Positions 31,053-43,061 of a DNA stretch of 64,000 nucleotides are shown piece after piece; positions within the stretch are counted from its first letter, which is position 1, and each line of letters opens with the position of its first letter. Both the position numbers and the translations under genes were made by a program. Source of the stretch: Trichostrongylus colubriformis (lineage: Eukaryota > Nematoda > Chromadorea > Rhabditida > Trichostrongylidae); NCBI GenBank assembly GCA_963978905.1, contig OZ022259.1, forward strand, positions 50,424,727 through 50,488,726, written 5' to 3'. The notes beneath the pieces were generated by a model that ran no database searches, was not told the DNA's origin, and saw nothing but the letters and a program-made list of their open reading frames with translations.

Positions 31053-33440
31053 AATTCCGTGCGGGTATAGATAACATATGAACCTAGACAAAGCCCAAGA
31101 AGAATAAAATAAAATTTATGGATTAATTCATAGCGGACGTGTATTTTTCTGGGGAATAGTTCAAAACACTGTTTTGTAATATTTTTCATGACAAATATGA
31201 TTGAAAACACCTAATACATAGTTACGGACCAAACCACTAGTAGTAGGAAATACGTTTATCCTTATTATCTCCTGATATCGTATTGCAGAATTCTCAGAGA
31301 GTTTCATAAGAAGTAAAAATGAGAATGAGATGAAAAGTGAGCTATCCAATAAAGTTGTAACATCTGATGTTGGAAGCTTTTGGTAAGAGTTTAATAAAAA
31401 AAAAGTAAGGGTTATGAGCTTATGAAAACATGTGCTTTTAATTAGAATTTGCTCCTTAGCAAGTCCTGTCTATGAGTGCACAAACGCATAAATCTTATCT
31501 ATGCCCTAACCTTGAGCTATTGAAACCGTCTCTCAATCAGGGCACACCCAGGTATCGAGGAAAATGGCCGCTCCAGTACGATCCCCCTTAACGAGAGTCC
31601 AAGTAGGACCCTCCTACTCAACTCCTGCAGTATATGTTGATTATTCAAATTCAATAATATTTTCTTACATAACCGAGTCAGCTGATGGCATGTTTCGCTT
31701 ACCATCCAACCAGGGACTATTGCTTATCTTCGCTACTACGAACCCCCCCCTTATCCAGCAGTCACATACGACCTTCCCCCTGTTGAGGAACCCTCTACTT
31801 TTCATGTACCCTGGTTTCTTATGAATATTCATTACCTCGAACGAGGAGTTCAACCTAATAAGCATGCTTTGGATGCTCCAAAGAGCCAGTAGCAAATCTA
31901 CGATTCTTTAATTTAACTACCCGAAAGGGATTCGATGAGCAAAAAGTGGTGCTTGAATGAAGCGGCTGAAGATGTGTAACCGTGAGGTTTTTGTCAAAAA
32001 AAAACCGGCTAAACCACTTCAGAAGTCGGCTACTTCACAAGCATTGGGAATATTTCAAAGTCATATAGGATGAGGGAATTATATTCTGTCCTTTCCTGAG
32101 GGAAAATAATCATTTTCATTTCTCTAGCTCCATTACACTAGAACATCAACTGGACCGAACAGAAATGGCTGTCATCAACCGCTTGAGTAGAGTGACCACA
32201 CATGAAAGGCACAGACCTAAATTCTACAAGGACCCTTTGAAAGCACAATGAAACATGGAGTCACAACGATAAACAAAGTGAATATGCAAACTTAATTTTC
32301 ACTTTGAAAATGAAATAGTTGTAAAAGTTTTCTTCGAACAATGAAGGTTTATATTTGAACATTTACTTTAAATTGTGTTTGTTTTAAATTGAATTTAATT
32401 AAGGAGACAATTGTTTGTCGTAACTATTTGAAAACTATGAACTTCTTTGTAACAAAGGGTTAGTTCTGTTTCCGTTTCGCACGGATGCTTAGACGGAAAT
32501 CAAACAAAGAAGAATATTTTCCATCTGTGCTCATCAGTGAGGGAAGGAAGGAAAACAACATCAAAGATGTAAATAAATGATGTACAACTTATATGAAGCC
32601 CGACGACATTGTTTCTTCGAAACTCATCAGCAGCATTGTTATCAAACGAATTTCATCAAATGAAAGGGACAAGCTATTTCAGTGGAGCACGGATGAGATC
32701 ATGTATCACGAATCATTTCGTAGAACTAAATGCTGCTGATTGTTAGGGTGATTCACTGGGCCGTATGAGTGACAACATATCGGAAAAGCCACTATCAGCT
32801 GCCTCAAATCGTCAAATAGTGATACACATCAGCCCCATGGGCTGCTGTGATGGGGAACGAACATTAATGGCATTGGAATGGAAGATTCTCCCACGTTCGG
32901 GCACTTTCTATGGACCTCCTCGAAAAATGGCTATCATCTTTCCACGCAGCTTTCATGATCTTTGAAGGAGCTCAGAATGAATGGATATTTGGTTCTACAT
33001 AGCTGTCACTATATTGGAAAAGTCGCCACTTGCCAAAAAATGGAAAAACTGGAAGCTGTAAATGGCAAACACTTCGATCGACATTTTGTTATTCAAAATG
33101 TGCATGCTTCAAAAAGCAATTTTTACAGCGTTCATCATCGGAATGCACAAATGTTCAATTAATTAAATTAGTTAAAATGAGCGGAGGCTATTTTCAAATA
33201 ATTGAAGTAATTATGCATCCACGATCACCTACTGGCTAGGCTGAAAAGTTGCCATTTAATCAGTGTAAAATATTCGTCAAAAAAAAAACGCTAAGTTCAT
33301 TCTTATGCAGTATGGTTGTTATTCGTAACTTAATTATGTTTTGAAAAGTGAATAATAGGCTGTTATAAGTATGCTGAGATATTGGCAATAGCTTCTGTCT
33401 CGGGCGGTACTCGAATCCGCACTCCATGCTTTCTGGGCAT
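31052..33440. other. Intergenic stretch; one dispersed repeat, no confident gene
   Basis: 31525-31815 (AGGGCACACCCAGGTATCGA, AGTACGATCCCCC, GAGGAACCCTC) has a diverged relative at 44110-44370. The rest shows only short unsupported ORFs, including a 66-codon plus ORF at 32765-32965. Confidence 0.45.
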
Positions 33441-33441
33441 A

Positions 33442-33951
33442 CAGTAGCGCTCAAAAGTCTTCGGCGAAATGGTCTTTCACTTGGGGTTTTTCACTTGTAA
33501 CTTTTTTGCAACTGCACCGATCTAAGAGAAATTTTAGTATGTTGTACTTAGATACACTGCATACTTGATATACTATTTTGGCGCTCAACGGTATAGGTTA
33601 CGTGGTTATATGAATTTTTTTGTTTCTGGAGTGCCATCGCTATGCCGTCCCGCTATGCCGCTGTCATCAAAAGTCGTGGTCTTTCTACAATATATTAATG
33701 TTCTCTTAGGCTTGCTCGTTTTGTTTTTGTAAAGAAAGCCGTTCCCCTTGACCAAGTCTTTTACTTTTTTTGGGTGGTCTTGTAGTAAATTCTTGTAAAA
33801 AAAACCATGAAAGGTGTCAAGCAGCACTCAAGTATAAGGAAATGTTGGCAATAGGTTCAGGCATCACATATTAAAATTTTGTCAAATTTGGTCAAGTAGA
33901 AAAAAAGTTATGACAAAAGAGTTTTGGCCGAAGACTTTTGAGCGCTACTGT
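33442..33951. mobile_element. Tc1/mariner-type element, copy 2 (inverted relative to copy 1)
   Basis: It is 510 bp with the same CAGTAGCGCTCAAAAGTC ends and flanking TA (33440-33441 and 33952-33953). The internal 73-codon ORF is on the minus strand (33827-33606) and keeps KGNGFLYKNKTS and CRKTTTFDDSG. Confidence 0.88.
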
Positions 33952-34034
33952 ATGTGCTAATCCATTACACTAAAGAGACCCTTTCAACCCTAAAGCTATC
34001 AGAACTCGAAAAAATATAAAAGTTAATAATAGGA

Positions 34035-34358
34035 CTATCGTCTGATGCTTATTTGAAGATATAAGTGTTGAGGATGGAGCCTTTTTGAACTTGTAGACTC
34101 CACAATTTTGGCACAAGTGGTCGATTGATGGAAGTAGACACATACACGACGCGAAGTGGCGTCAAACGCGAAATGGACGTTCTTCTTATCACCATGAGGC
34201 GTCCGCCGCTCTTGCCGTCTGACACACTGAATTTGGAAGCTGCACATACACATACGTAAGAAATCGTCATCGCTCAAAATCAATCGCTCCACTTGCGATA
34301 AGAGGCACCTTTTCTGTGATCGGGAACTTTTGCCCATTTTGGGAAAAGTGTATCGCAT
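34035..34358 (-). CDS. Hypothetical 107-codon ORF
   Basis: This basic, cysteine-containing frame (SQKRCLLSQVERLILSDDDF, then KKNVHFAFDATSRRVCVYFH) has protein-like composition and a TAG stop. It has no recognisable domain. A second open frame overlaps it, so coding status is doubtful. Confidence 0.33.
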   Translation of the reverse strand: MRYTFPKMGKSSRSQKRCLLSQVERLILSDDDFLRMCMCSFQIQCVRRQERRTPHGDKKNVHFAFDATSRRVCVYFHQSTTCAKIVESTSSKRLHPQHLYLQISIRR

Positions 34359-34399
34359 ATTGGCCTTCTTTTAGCTCCACGCGACTGACCTCCATACAA

Positions 34400-36010
34400 A
34401 ACTGTACTCTCATTCAAACAAACAATTCTCTACTCTCATATCCATAAAAAGAGCTCCGTGGCGTAATAACCTCGGAATTACAGCGGTTTAGATCGCTATG
34501 CCCATTCTAGCCGAGATAGAAAGGGCTGCTGACGTCTTGGAGCGCTGATTCCATATGTTTCCTCCTTGTGAGGTCTCAAGCAAAAAATTCCTGTAAAACA
34601 TTTCGATCCTCATCCTAACCATATATGAAGCTGTGAAACTGCCATTGGCTTCTTTCATCAGATTTTATTCGTGTTTTGAAGAAGAACTAGGGCAATGTAT
34701 GAATACTAATCTCAACACACAATGTTTCAATGTTAGGCTTCTACAACTGATTTCTGATTACTCACATTATACGGTTCATCGATTTTACGCGTGTCCAATC
34801 GATATCCATACTTCACAAGTGTGTGAGTGGATTCAACTGTCGGGTCAAGTCTAGTAAGGCATGAAATCAATAGATTAACGAGTGGGTGCGCGAACCTACA
34901 AAAGACATTAGCCATAAAGCTCACTTGTCAGAAATAAATCCATATTCTGTCCAAGATTCAACTAAAATGACTTTTACAGATCGTTCACCATGCACCGCTC
35001 GCCAAAGCCTCCCCAAATTGTCAGCTGCTCAATTAAGAATACTACGTCTTCTTGCCTGCCACTCAATGTTTTTGTGTTGCAGCAAAGGATTTGAAGGCAT
35101 GGCGCATTCCATTAACTCATTAGTTCAACCTTTTCATCATTCACTTCTTTATATCGTTCTTGTTCGATAACATAGATTCTTTCCTGTATGATTCTCTATA
35201 GAAAAAGTTGACTATATCATGTTCAGACAATTACAGTTATTTTTAACTTACTCCAATTTGAAATTTTTATTATAATTTTTGAGGAGCACATATTACAGAT
35301 TTCGTAATTTATGTAAAAGCCGAAGGGACGTGTGATGAATAAAAATCAATGTCTCCCTGCAACTTTAATTCTATTGAAAAGCAGATCGAATATTCGGATA
35401 TCTTCGGCGGTGAGATTATGAACACTGATGAGTGAGTCGCTCACCATTGATAAAGCCTGAAATGTATTCAATTTATATTATATATGCGATATAATATACA
35501 ATACGTAACATTTTATTCATTTGATGGGGATGGGATAGTCTCATAATGGTAGTGCAGTATGAAGTCAATGCAGCCTATTTCGGAAGTGTGACACGGTAGT
35601 TACTTTGGGACTCAACTACATACTGCTATCGTAACTTGCAAGTATTGCAGCGCACGCCACGACGCGAGTTTTTTGCCCAAATGAAGCGCAATGGGTTCAA
35701 CTACCAACTAGTAACGCCACCACTGCAGTGAATAAACTGTGGAGGAGGGCCATTCTCTTTCCAGACTCAAGGGCTTAAGTAGTACGAGGGTGGTGGAACC
35801 ATCAAGCATGGGATAAGGAATTGCCATGGAAAAGGCTCGTATTTTGCGCTGGAAAAAGAGAGGAGGGTAATTTTTTTGGGAAATATCTTGAGTGATCCTT
35901 ATCGACCCCCTCACTTCAACTTTTCTTTGTTTAATGACTCTTGGTGATTCCTGGGCCGATGGGGATATCTCTTGAGAAAAGGTCATTGATCGATAATCAC
36001 TCACTTGCAC
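34400..36010. other. Intergenic stretch, no confident gene
   Basis: Two ORFs have protein-like composition: plus 34886-35170 (SVQDSTKMTFTDRSPC) and minus 35708-36016 (SQEISPSAQESPRVIKQRK). Neither has clear splice partners. 35465-35510 is AT-rich. Confidence 0.4.
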
Positions 36011-36016
36011 TAACAA

Positions 36017-37353
36017 GGAAGGCCCATCAGGTGGTAAGCTTTTTCAAAACGGTTTTTTGCATTTTATAAGGTCTCATACATGAAACTAAAAACCGGTCTC
36101 AAATTCGGCTAAATGGTTTTGGGAGGCTCAAAAAATGAGTGACGAAAGTTGCTTAGAAAGAAGCTATTTTGACCAGTTTACTGCAATGCTTTCCAGCTGC
36201 GGCGTGCAGTATATGCACATCAGAAGACTGTCTTCAAACCTACGCCAAAACCACTGCGAGCTGGTTCAAAAATCTAGAATCTCTTATGGTAACTGCTACA
36301 CGAAGCAAAGAAAACTCATGGGGGATGGGGGTCAGCCTTTGCACAGTGGTTACATGGCTGAATGGATAGTGGAATGGACTGGCCTTGGCACAGTGGAGGA
36401 GGCGACTGTAGTTCAACTCCTCTCGACGTCCAGATCTTTGCATTTTCTGAATTTTCTTTGCCTAGCGCTAAACTACTTGCGCACATGCAAATGAGTGCAA
36501 TTTTCGTTGCTGGTGCACCAAACTGACCCCGTTTACAAGTTTTCAGTGGCTAACTTATTTGGATTCTTCAGCGCCTCTAGCACCCCTGCCAGGCGTGTCC
36601 GTGCGAAACTAGTGTGATATTCGTGCACAGGAGACCCAATTAACCCTAGATACAGGATTATCCAAATCGAGATTTTGACCCAAACTCGAGGCAATGGGAT
36701 GGACATGGGCACACAATCACTGCTCTACTTGCACAGACGAACAACTAGCAGCCTCGATTAAATGCAATGGAGCATGTGCAAAATCAACGCATTCCAAGTG
36801 AACTGCCCCCAGCAACACTATGCGTTGGAAAAAAATTAGCAGACATTCCCTTATATCGGCTACCGACCTCCTTTCGTTGAGTGTTCTTTACTATGGTAGT
36901 AGTAGTACTATTGGTCACCCAATTTTCGAGTTTGGGTCAAAACCACGATCAGGCTGAATACGTGTTACCAAGGGTAGTTCGACCCCCTGAGCATGAATAT
37001 CACACGTGCTTTGCGGGAAAACCCCTAGTTTCCTTGTTATGGGCGTTGGCAGGTCCAAACAAATAATTCGCCTAATATGCAAAAATACTGAAAATAGCGG
37101 TTCCCTGGCAGGATGAAAATTGATTTTGCACACATTTTGCACGTGCGATCACACATGAGCACAAATGGATGAAAACTAGATAAATGCAAAAATTTGGCCT
37201 CAAGGGGGATCGAACCATTGACCATTTTCTGGGTCCCCCAAAACCATTTAGCCGAATTTGAGACCTGTTTTTTGCTTCATGTATGTGACCCTATAAAATG
37301 CAAAAAAGCGTTTTGAGAAAGCTCACCATGACCTGATGGGCCTTCCGTGTAAG
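36017..37353. repeat. 1.34-kb inverted-repeat element containing tRNA-like segments
   Basis: The ends GGAAGGCCCATCAGGT / ACCTGATGGGCCTTCC open arms of about 110 bp (TGCATTTTATA, CTCAAATTCGGCTAAATGG). A second inner inverted pair lies at about 36672-36700 and 36920-36945 (TTTTGACCCAAACTCGA). Near the right arm the minus strand carries a tRNA-like block: GGTCTCAA pairs with TTGAGGCC, an A-box-like GGCTAAATGG is present, and the B box is GGTTCGATCC. Another tRNA-like block lies at about 36349-36430. The elements look SINE-derived. Confidence 0.7.
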
Positions 37354-37400
37354 TATTTACATACTGCAATTATCAATTGATGACCTTTACTATTGATTTT

Positions 37401-37406
37401 TTTATT
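37401..37406 (-). terminator. Poly(A) signal AATAAA for the GT31 gene
   Basis: AATAAA on the minus strand about 21 nt after the proposed TAA at 37427. Confidence 0.6.
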
Positions 37407-37426
37407 GAGAGCATTTTATACAAGTA

Positions 37427-39511
37427 TTAATCTAAGAACACCAGCCGTCCAATGTGGGGAGTCGTACTTCTCGAAAATTTCTGATCCGCCAAATCTTCAT
37501 TTTGTTGAAACCATATGGGACAGTTCTGTAGGGATCTTATTTGTGCTAGTGGTTTTTGGGCAGTACTGCTTAACTGTTCCATTACAGAATATTTATCAGT
37601 TGTCTTGATAGTCCCCCCTAACATACCTTAGCACCGTCGTCGTAGCCCTCAAGCGTGTACGAATGATCCTTTTGTTTGTACTTGGCAAAATGCCTATGCA
37701 TAACATGAAACCTGAAGCAGCATTTTGAAGAAATCGGCTTGCATACGTCTCCAATTTCAAAAAAAAAAAAGACCTGGAACGTTCTCGAGCGTCTTCTCGA
37801 AGATTCAGATGTACAATGTCGCTCGAACAAGTGCTAGGTCCACTGGCCACATTACAGCCTTCATTATGAATCTTATCCCACAAGGAGTTCATCGCTCCTC
37901 TGGAGGCTATGACCACTGCATGTATGTCTCCCGTGGTTTGCTAAAAATTTCATAAGCTCAGAAAAAATTCAGTTGAGGAAAATTCAAGAATATTAGCCAA
38001 TAGTAGCTTTCAAGTTTTTCCAGTAGTTAGTGGACGCAATGCAGTTTCTCTTTTACTACCCGTTGGAAAAAGAATCTAGCGTTTTACTACTTTTAGTGAT
38101 ATTTGCTGCAGCTATCTGCATCCAGCTACTTAAAAGCCCTACTATCAGAAACGGGTGACGCACCAGATACATCGCCGTGACATACATGGGTCATCATCGT
38201 GACATTATCATGATATGATTGCCAGATACATCGCCATGACATACATTATAAATGGCTTCCCCGATGTGCGAAACGAAGTGCTCCATTGGATTTTGCAGTT
38301 TATCGAGTATTCAGAGGGAGTTGGAAATTTAGAAACAACCTGTTGCATGCTTGTCGGCCCGATGACTGCCATATATGGCTCATCAGAGTCAAAGGCGGCG
38401 AGGTCCTGGAATGCACTGTTTAGAGATCTAAACCATTTTTCAAGTGGGAACGTACCTGCATCAAATCGTCGACCAACACGTATGTATTGTCTGAGGTCAT
38501 TATGTACCAGGAAAAGTAATGTGGAAGGTAACGATCGGCGAATAATGCCTTTGAGCTGCAATAAAATGAGCTCTCAATATTGAGCAATTCATCTAAGCTC
38601 CTAAATGGCCCAACCTGAAAGAGGACCACAGTGACCCGGGACTGTGCGGAAGGAAAATGTGATTCGAGTTGCCGTTTTTTCGTGACGTGAAGAGAATATG
38701 GCTATGTAGACGTCTCAGCCAAGTTTTCTCGCAAAGAGCAGTCTGTAGAAGAATTTTTCTTATCTTTCTTATCTCATGTTATTATTTTTCTTATCACATT
38801 TTTTATCTTTCTGATTCAAATGTTCTCTTGGTACTATCGCAATGTGGGGAGGGAGCATCCCACTACGGACGCTGTTTTCCCCTGAGCCTGGTTTTTCACT
38901 GAGGCTTCTATTTCACATTTATTCTAATTTTTATAAACACCTTTCAACTTAACCTTCAGTTCTCCATCCACCCCAACTCACCGATGAGCCTCGGTAGCGG
39001 ATAGAAAGCACGGTGGTTTGTAAGAGAATAGGGGCGAAACAAACGCATACTAGTTTATAACATTTACATTTCTACAACCCTTTTCTTTTTCCCTTTCATA
39101 ATACATTAGTCAAAAAAGATGCCTGGGTGTGCAGACTGGCCACCAGTGACCTCTTCGAGATGCTTATTGCCAGATGCGCAACACTCTAAAAGATGCCTTC
39201 CCTCATTGCGATAGCACCCTTCCTTCAAATTTTTACTTAGAATCGATGTGGTGTAAGTGAATACCTTAACCGGATCACTTGTGGTGACAAAGGCAATTAC
39301 CGTAGGAGATAAAGGATTCGAAGAAGAGATCCTGAAATGAGCGCTCACACACACACTTGTCCAGTATGGAATCTGATGGCTTTTTGTAAAATGAGCCTCA
39401 CCTTGGAAGTAGCACCGGAGCACTGAGTATTGAACGAAGCGTATGGATGAGAACGAGGCCAAGAACAGCGCCAGATAACGGGCTAGGTTTCTGGCTACGC
39501 CACCTGCGCAT
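37427..39511 (-). CDS. Divergent C1GALT-like glycosyltransferase (GT31 family)
   Basis: The exons are 39511-39402, 39331-39265, 38742-38456, 38405-38340, 37940-37774, 37711-37627 and 37525-37427. Residues 1-37 form a type II signal anchor (basic MRRWRSQK, then GAVLGLVLIHTL), as expected for a Golgi enzyme. Family landmarks follow in order: TVIAFVTTSD; CEKTWLRRLHSHILF; YFSWYIMTSDNTYVLVDDL, equivalent to the DWF.KADDDTY block; FDSDEPYMAVIG; ASRGAMNSLWDKI; RFHVMHRHF. The metal-binding DDD is SDN, and the usual GGAGYV before the SRGAM block is not visible. Exon 3 needs either an internal 86-nt intron or a 1-base correction to keep frame. With the intron the product is 264 aa. It may be an inactive or decaying paralogue; such genes are multicopy in nematodes. 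Confidence 0.66.
38830..39218. mobile_element. hAT-type MITE in an intron of the GT31 gene (degenerate)
   Basis: The left end GGTACTATCGCAATGTGGGG and right end CCCTCATTGCGATAGCACC are the termini of the element at 45398-45601. An 8-bp target duplication is no longer evident. It occupies most of the second intron. Confidence 0.55.
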
Positions 39512-39575
39512 CCAATGCGCATAGGGTGGAACCTCGAAAAATTCTGTAAGAACTGCAATTTCTTCGTGACCTTGA

Positions 39576-39941
39576 AGTAATCGTCCACGGAAAGGGTCAC
39601 ATGCAAAAATTCACGCAAAAAAAGAGAGTATTCGGCTAAGATACAGCTCCCCAAATTTTTGGGCGGGTTGGCGGGGCCTCTGATTAAAAGCACCGTCCCG
39701 TCGTTCGCCGCGGTTCGGAACGGAGACTCGGACCGTTTAAGTAACTTTCTGTTCCTACAATGCGTCTCGGACCGCGGCGGACGACGGAGTGGGCACTTGC
39801 CCGGAGGTCCCGCCCACCCGGCCGAGACTGTGGTGCTGTATCTTTGCCAAATTCACATTTTTTTCGCGTGAAGCTTTGCATGCGGCACACATTAGGCAAA
39901 TACAACATAAATATCTGAGTAACAGAAAAACTCATTGTCAA
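39576..39941. mobile_element. TTAA foldback MITE (family T1), copy C, degenerate
   Basis: The left end AGTAATCGTCCACGG follows TTGA. The palindromic body (AAAAGCACCGTCCCGTCG, CACTTGCCCGGAGG) is clear. The right terminus has decayed. It lies about 65 bp upstream of the GT31 start codon. Confidence 0.75.
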
Positions 39942-40194
39942 GTAACTGTACTTGTGTCTTGTGTTTTCTAAAGTTAGGACCTAAAGTAATTTTTGTGTAT
40001 AGGAACCCAACTTTAAAGAGATTCTATAATCGGGTCAAAAAGTGCATTTTCAAGTGCTATTTGTTGAACTATTTCAAAACGTATAGCCGACTCCCTTTCT
40101 TTGGGTGACGAGTGTCAAGATACATAAGTACGAACGCAAATGTTTTTTCGATCAGTACTTACACTTAAACTAGATACTTACTGCCCTAAAATTT

Positions 40195-40389
40195 ATGAGT
40201 CTTGCTAGGGCTCCTAAAAAAGACAAATCACGCCCTTCTTCAGATATCGTGATTAAGCCGAAATGGTGGCAAAATAAGATCTTAGATCTTTACACCTCGG
40301 AAGAAGACTATCATCTCTTCTATTTATCTGACATATACATAATTCATTTCGCACAAAAAATGAAAAAGAGTAGCAAATCAGTTCACTAA
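40195..40389 (+). CDS. Hypothetical 64-aa ORF
   Basis: It reads like protein (basic N-terminus APKKDKSR, then KWWQNKILDLYTSEEDYHLF) between two MITEs. No signal peptide, domain or splice partner is seen. Confidence 0.3.
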   Translation: MSLARAPKKDKSRPSSDIVIKPKWWQNKILDLYTSEEDYHLFYLSDIYIIHFAQKMKKSSKSVH

Positions 40390-40493
40390 GTTAGAGCACA
40401 GAAGCCAAAACTATTGGACAAGAGGATTATGGCAAGGGATGAAGACATTAATGAACTTGCATCCCGTTCTACCTGGAATAAATGAACTATTAA

Positions 40494-40909
40494 AGGATCG
40501 TGCACGGTAAAATGACTTTTTCTGTTGCCCATATATTTATGCTGTACTTACTTCGTAAGGGTAGCATGCAAAGTTCCACGCGAAAAATGGGAATCCGGCT
40601 AAGATACAGCTCCTCAACAAAGTTTCAAAGTGGTGACTCAGCGTGAATGCCCACCTCCTCGTCCACCGTGGTCGGAGACGAAGAATGTGACTGTGTATGC
40701 AGTTTTCTGTCACCACGATACGTTCCCGGCCACGGTGGACGACCGAACGGCCATTTACTCTGAGACCCTGCCCCTTGATCCTACCATGGGGAGCTGTATC
40801 ATATCCGGATATACTCTTTCGCGTGAAACTTTGCATGCGGCCCTTATTAGGCGAATACAACATAAGTATATGGGTGACAGAGAAACCCATTTTTCCGTGC
40901 ACGAAACCT
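40494..40909. mobile_element. TTAA foldback MITE (family T1), copy D
   Basis: A 416-bp palindrome beginning AGGATCGTGCACGG, flanked by TTAA (40490-40493 and 40910-40913). Confidence 0.88.
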
Positions 40910-40914
40910 TTAAA

Positions 40915-43060
40915 CCCTTAACATGGCAAGACAAAGCTGCTAGAGGAAGTGCCATGCACTCTGTTTTTATTCATACTCGTAAGACTACATGAACACATAC
41001 ATATTTCGAGCGCGTGACAGGCCGGCCGCTGCACCAGAGGGTGTTTGTGTTGGTATAACTACCCGTGTAGAGGGAATGACAGGTAGTGCAAGACCGCGCT
41101 GCGATTAGACTTCTAGCCATAAGTCACTGTGGCTATTTCATCAAATAATACCATTGATGACATGTTTCCTACCCCAAATAGTCTAATCATGATGGCGATC
41201 TCATTGAAGAGCTACTAGACCACGCAGGTTACCGACGACATAATCGTCCGTGACGTTAGCTCGGAGAAAGGTCATCGAACTAATTTGCCCCAGTAACTGC
41301 CTGAACTTTGCTCGAATCCGGAAGGTTTCATTCATATGCTGCAGTTATCAGTATAAGTAGAGTTGCTTTTAAAAACAAGAAAAAGGATTGCAAGCCAGCA
41401 AAACGACGAATTCGCTCAGAATCGCCCTGACACAAATTTAACGAGTGAAGCCGACCCTTACTTATGGCAGTGTCAAGGGCCACAACCTGTCGGACGAGTG
41501 AATTAAGGGAGTCTCCGCATTCACTATGTTGATAGGTTATTTCCATGTGCTAGTTGTTTATGTTTATATTGTGCTTATCGTGGTAGACAACAGTCCGTGT
41601 AATTACAATAGGTAACACCAAAAAACAGTGAACGTCAGAAACAACCCTGAAGCAGCTGATCACCAGCGAACGTGCCGGTTGTCTGGAAATAGTGTTAGTA
41701 GAGTGGGTGGGGTCTGTAATCTGGGCGGGACTTCTCGCCTATTTCATTAAAATTCCGTATACCAAGAAACGTGAATCAAGAGCCATGACACAATTTCGAA
41801 AGCATGGAGCTACACTAAAGCCAGCAGCCTTGTATGTACGGGGACTTTTACTCTTAGGGATTCTATATCTTTGAACTGCACTCATACTGATCGCATAATT
41901 TTATGTTTCATAAACACAGATGCACGCCACAAAAAAAATCACATTCAAATAATAATAATTACCATATGAAACTTATCTCAACCAATAAACGAGCGGAAAA
42001 ACAATCAGTAAACATTCAATCAATAAACGAGAAAGTGTGATGTGATCGGATATGGAAAAAAAGCGATAACCGCAAAGTAATAAAAAGAACTTGATGGGAT
42101 CGCTACCTGGATTCGTTGCAGGCTAGAAACGGGGGTAGAGCGCCAGGGTGTCTACGTATGCGGATGTTCGAAACAACGAAGATTCTAATCACGTCAAGGC
42201 CCCCTCCACACGACTAGCGGGTAGACGATTTTCTGAACTCGACACCGGTGCACACCCGCCGCCGCATGCCGTCATCCTGTGGGCAACAAGCCAAGACACG
42301 TCGACAGCCTTTCCTAGAACAAAAGTGCAATAGATGTTTTTTTTTAATTTTTTAATTACAAAGTTCAGGTGCAGCTGGATCCTTAATCGACGACGCATGG
42401 CCCCTGCCTTTCCCGGAAATAGGAACCATCAATCACCTTATTCGGCCATATGCACCGTCGGCCGTAGAACGGAGCAACACACCATCCAAACCCATGTGAT
42501 CCTATTCCCAAGACCAAAAAGGTGTCGGGGTAATTCATTCCGCTGGCAAACGATTTAAGGAAACGCCGTTAAGCAATCCTCCAAGTTCGAAACTTCATTG
42601 GGAACGGGACTGGATGTTCACTCCGGAGAAATTTCCCACTTTACGTACCGTACCTTTACTTTCAATCGGTCACACCACACATATGAGAGAGCGCAGGAGC
42701 CTACGCAATAAGGGGGAGGGGATCCCACTTATGAACACTATATTAACCTAAGCCAGCCTCGAAGGGGAAAGGAAAGCCCTACCTTTTTATTAAGGCCTAG
42801 ACAGCAATATAAGCCTGAGTGTGCAGATTGACCCCTCCTAGATCCCTCCGACGTGCCTTAATGTGTAACTTTTTATAAGATGCCCCCTCATGATTATAGT
42901 AGTATCAGTTTTGCGGTATCTGGATTTGCGAGTAAGCATAGGCACTTATAGAAAAGCAGAAATTGGATTGCGAGCAACTCTACACGAGCAATCACGAACG
43001 CTGTTTTACTGAAGTTCTCCGCCAAGCGCGGCGCTCCAAAATTGCGGCAATCCTCTGAGT
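40915..43060. other. Intergenic stretch with a possible membrane-protein exon
   Basis: At about 41680-41874 the plus strand encodes a tryptophan-containing hydrophobic segment (WVGSVIWAGLLAYF) and a basic tail, ending in TGA. It may be a terminal exon, but no acceptor is convincing. The remainder shows no features I can support. Confidence 0.35.
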
Positions 43061-43061
43061 A

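Noticed and set aside
37200..37270. Functional tRNA gene on the minus strand
   Set aside because: A and B boxes and an acceptor-like stem exist, but the T stem does not pair and the block is part of an inverted-repeat element.
38208..38583. Plus-strand 122-codon and minus-strand 117-codon ORFs as genes
   Set aside because: They overlap exons of the GT31 gene in other frames and read through its introns.
39106..39693. 195-codon minus-strand ORF as one protein
   Set aside because: It fuses T1 copy C, introns, one GT31 exon and the hAT MITE. The spliced model explains the coding parts better.
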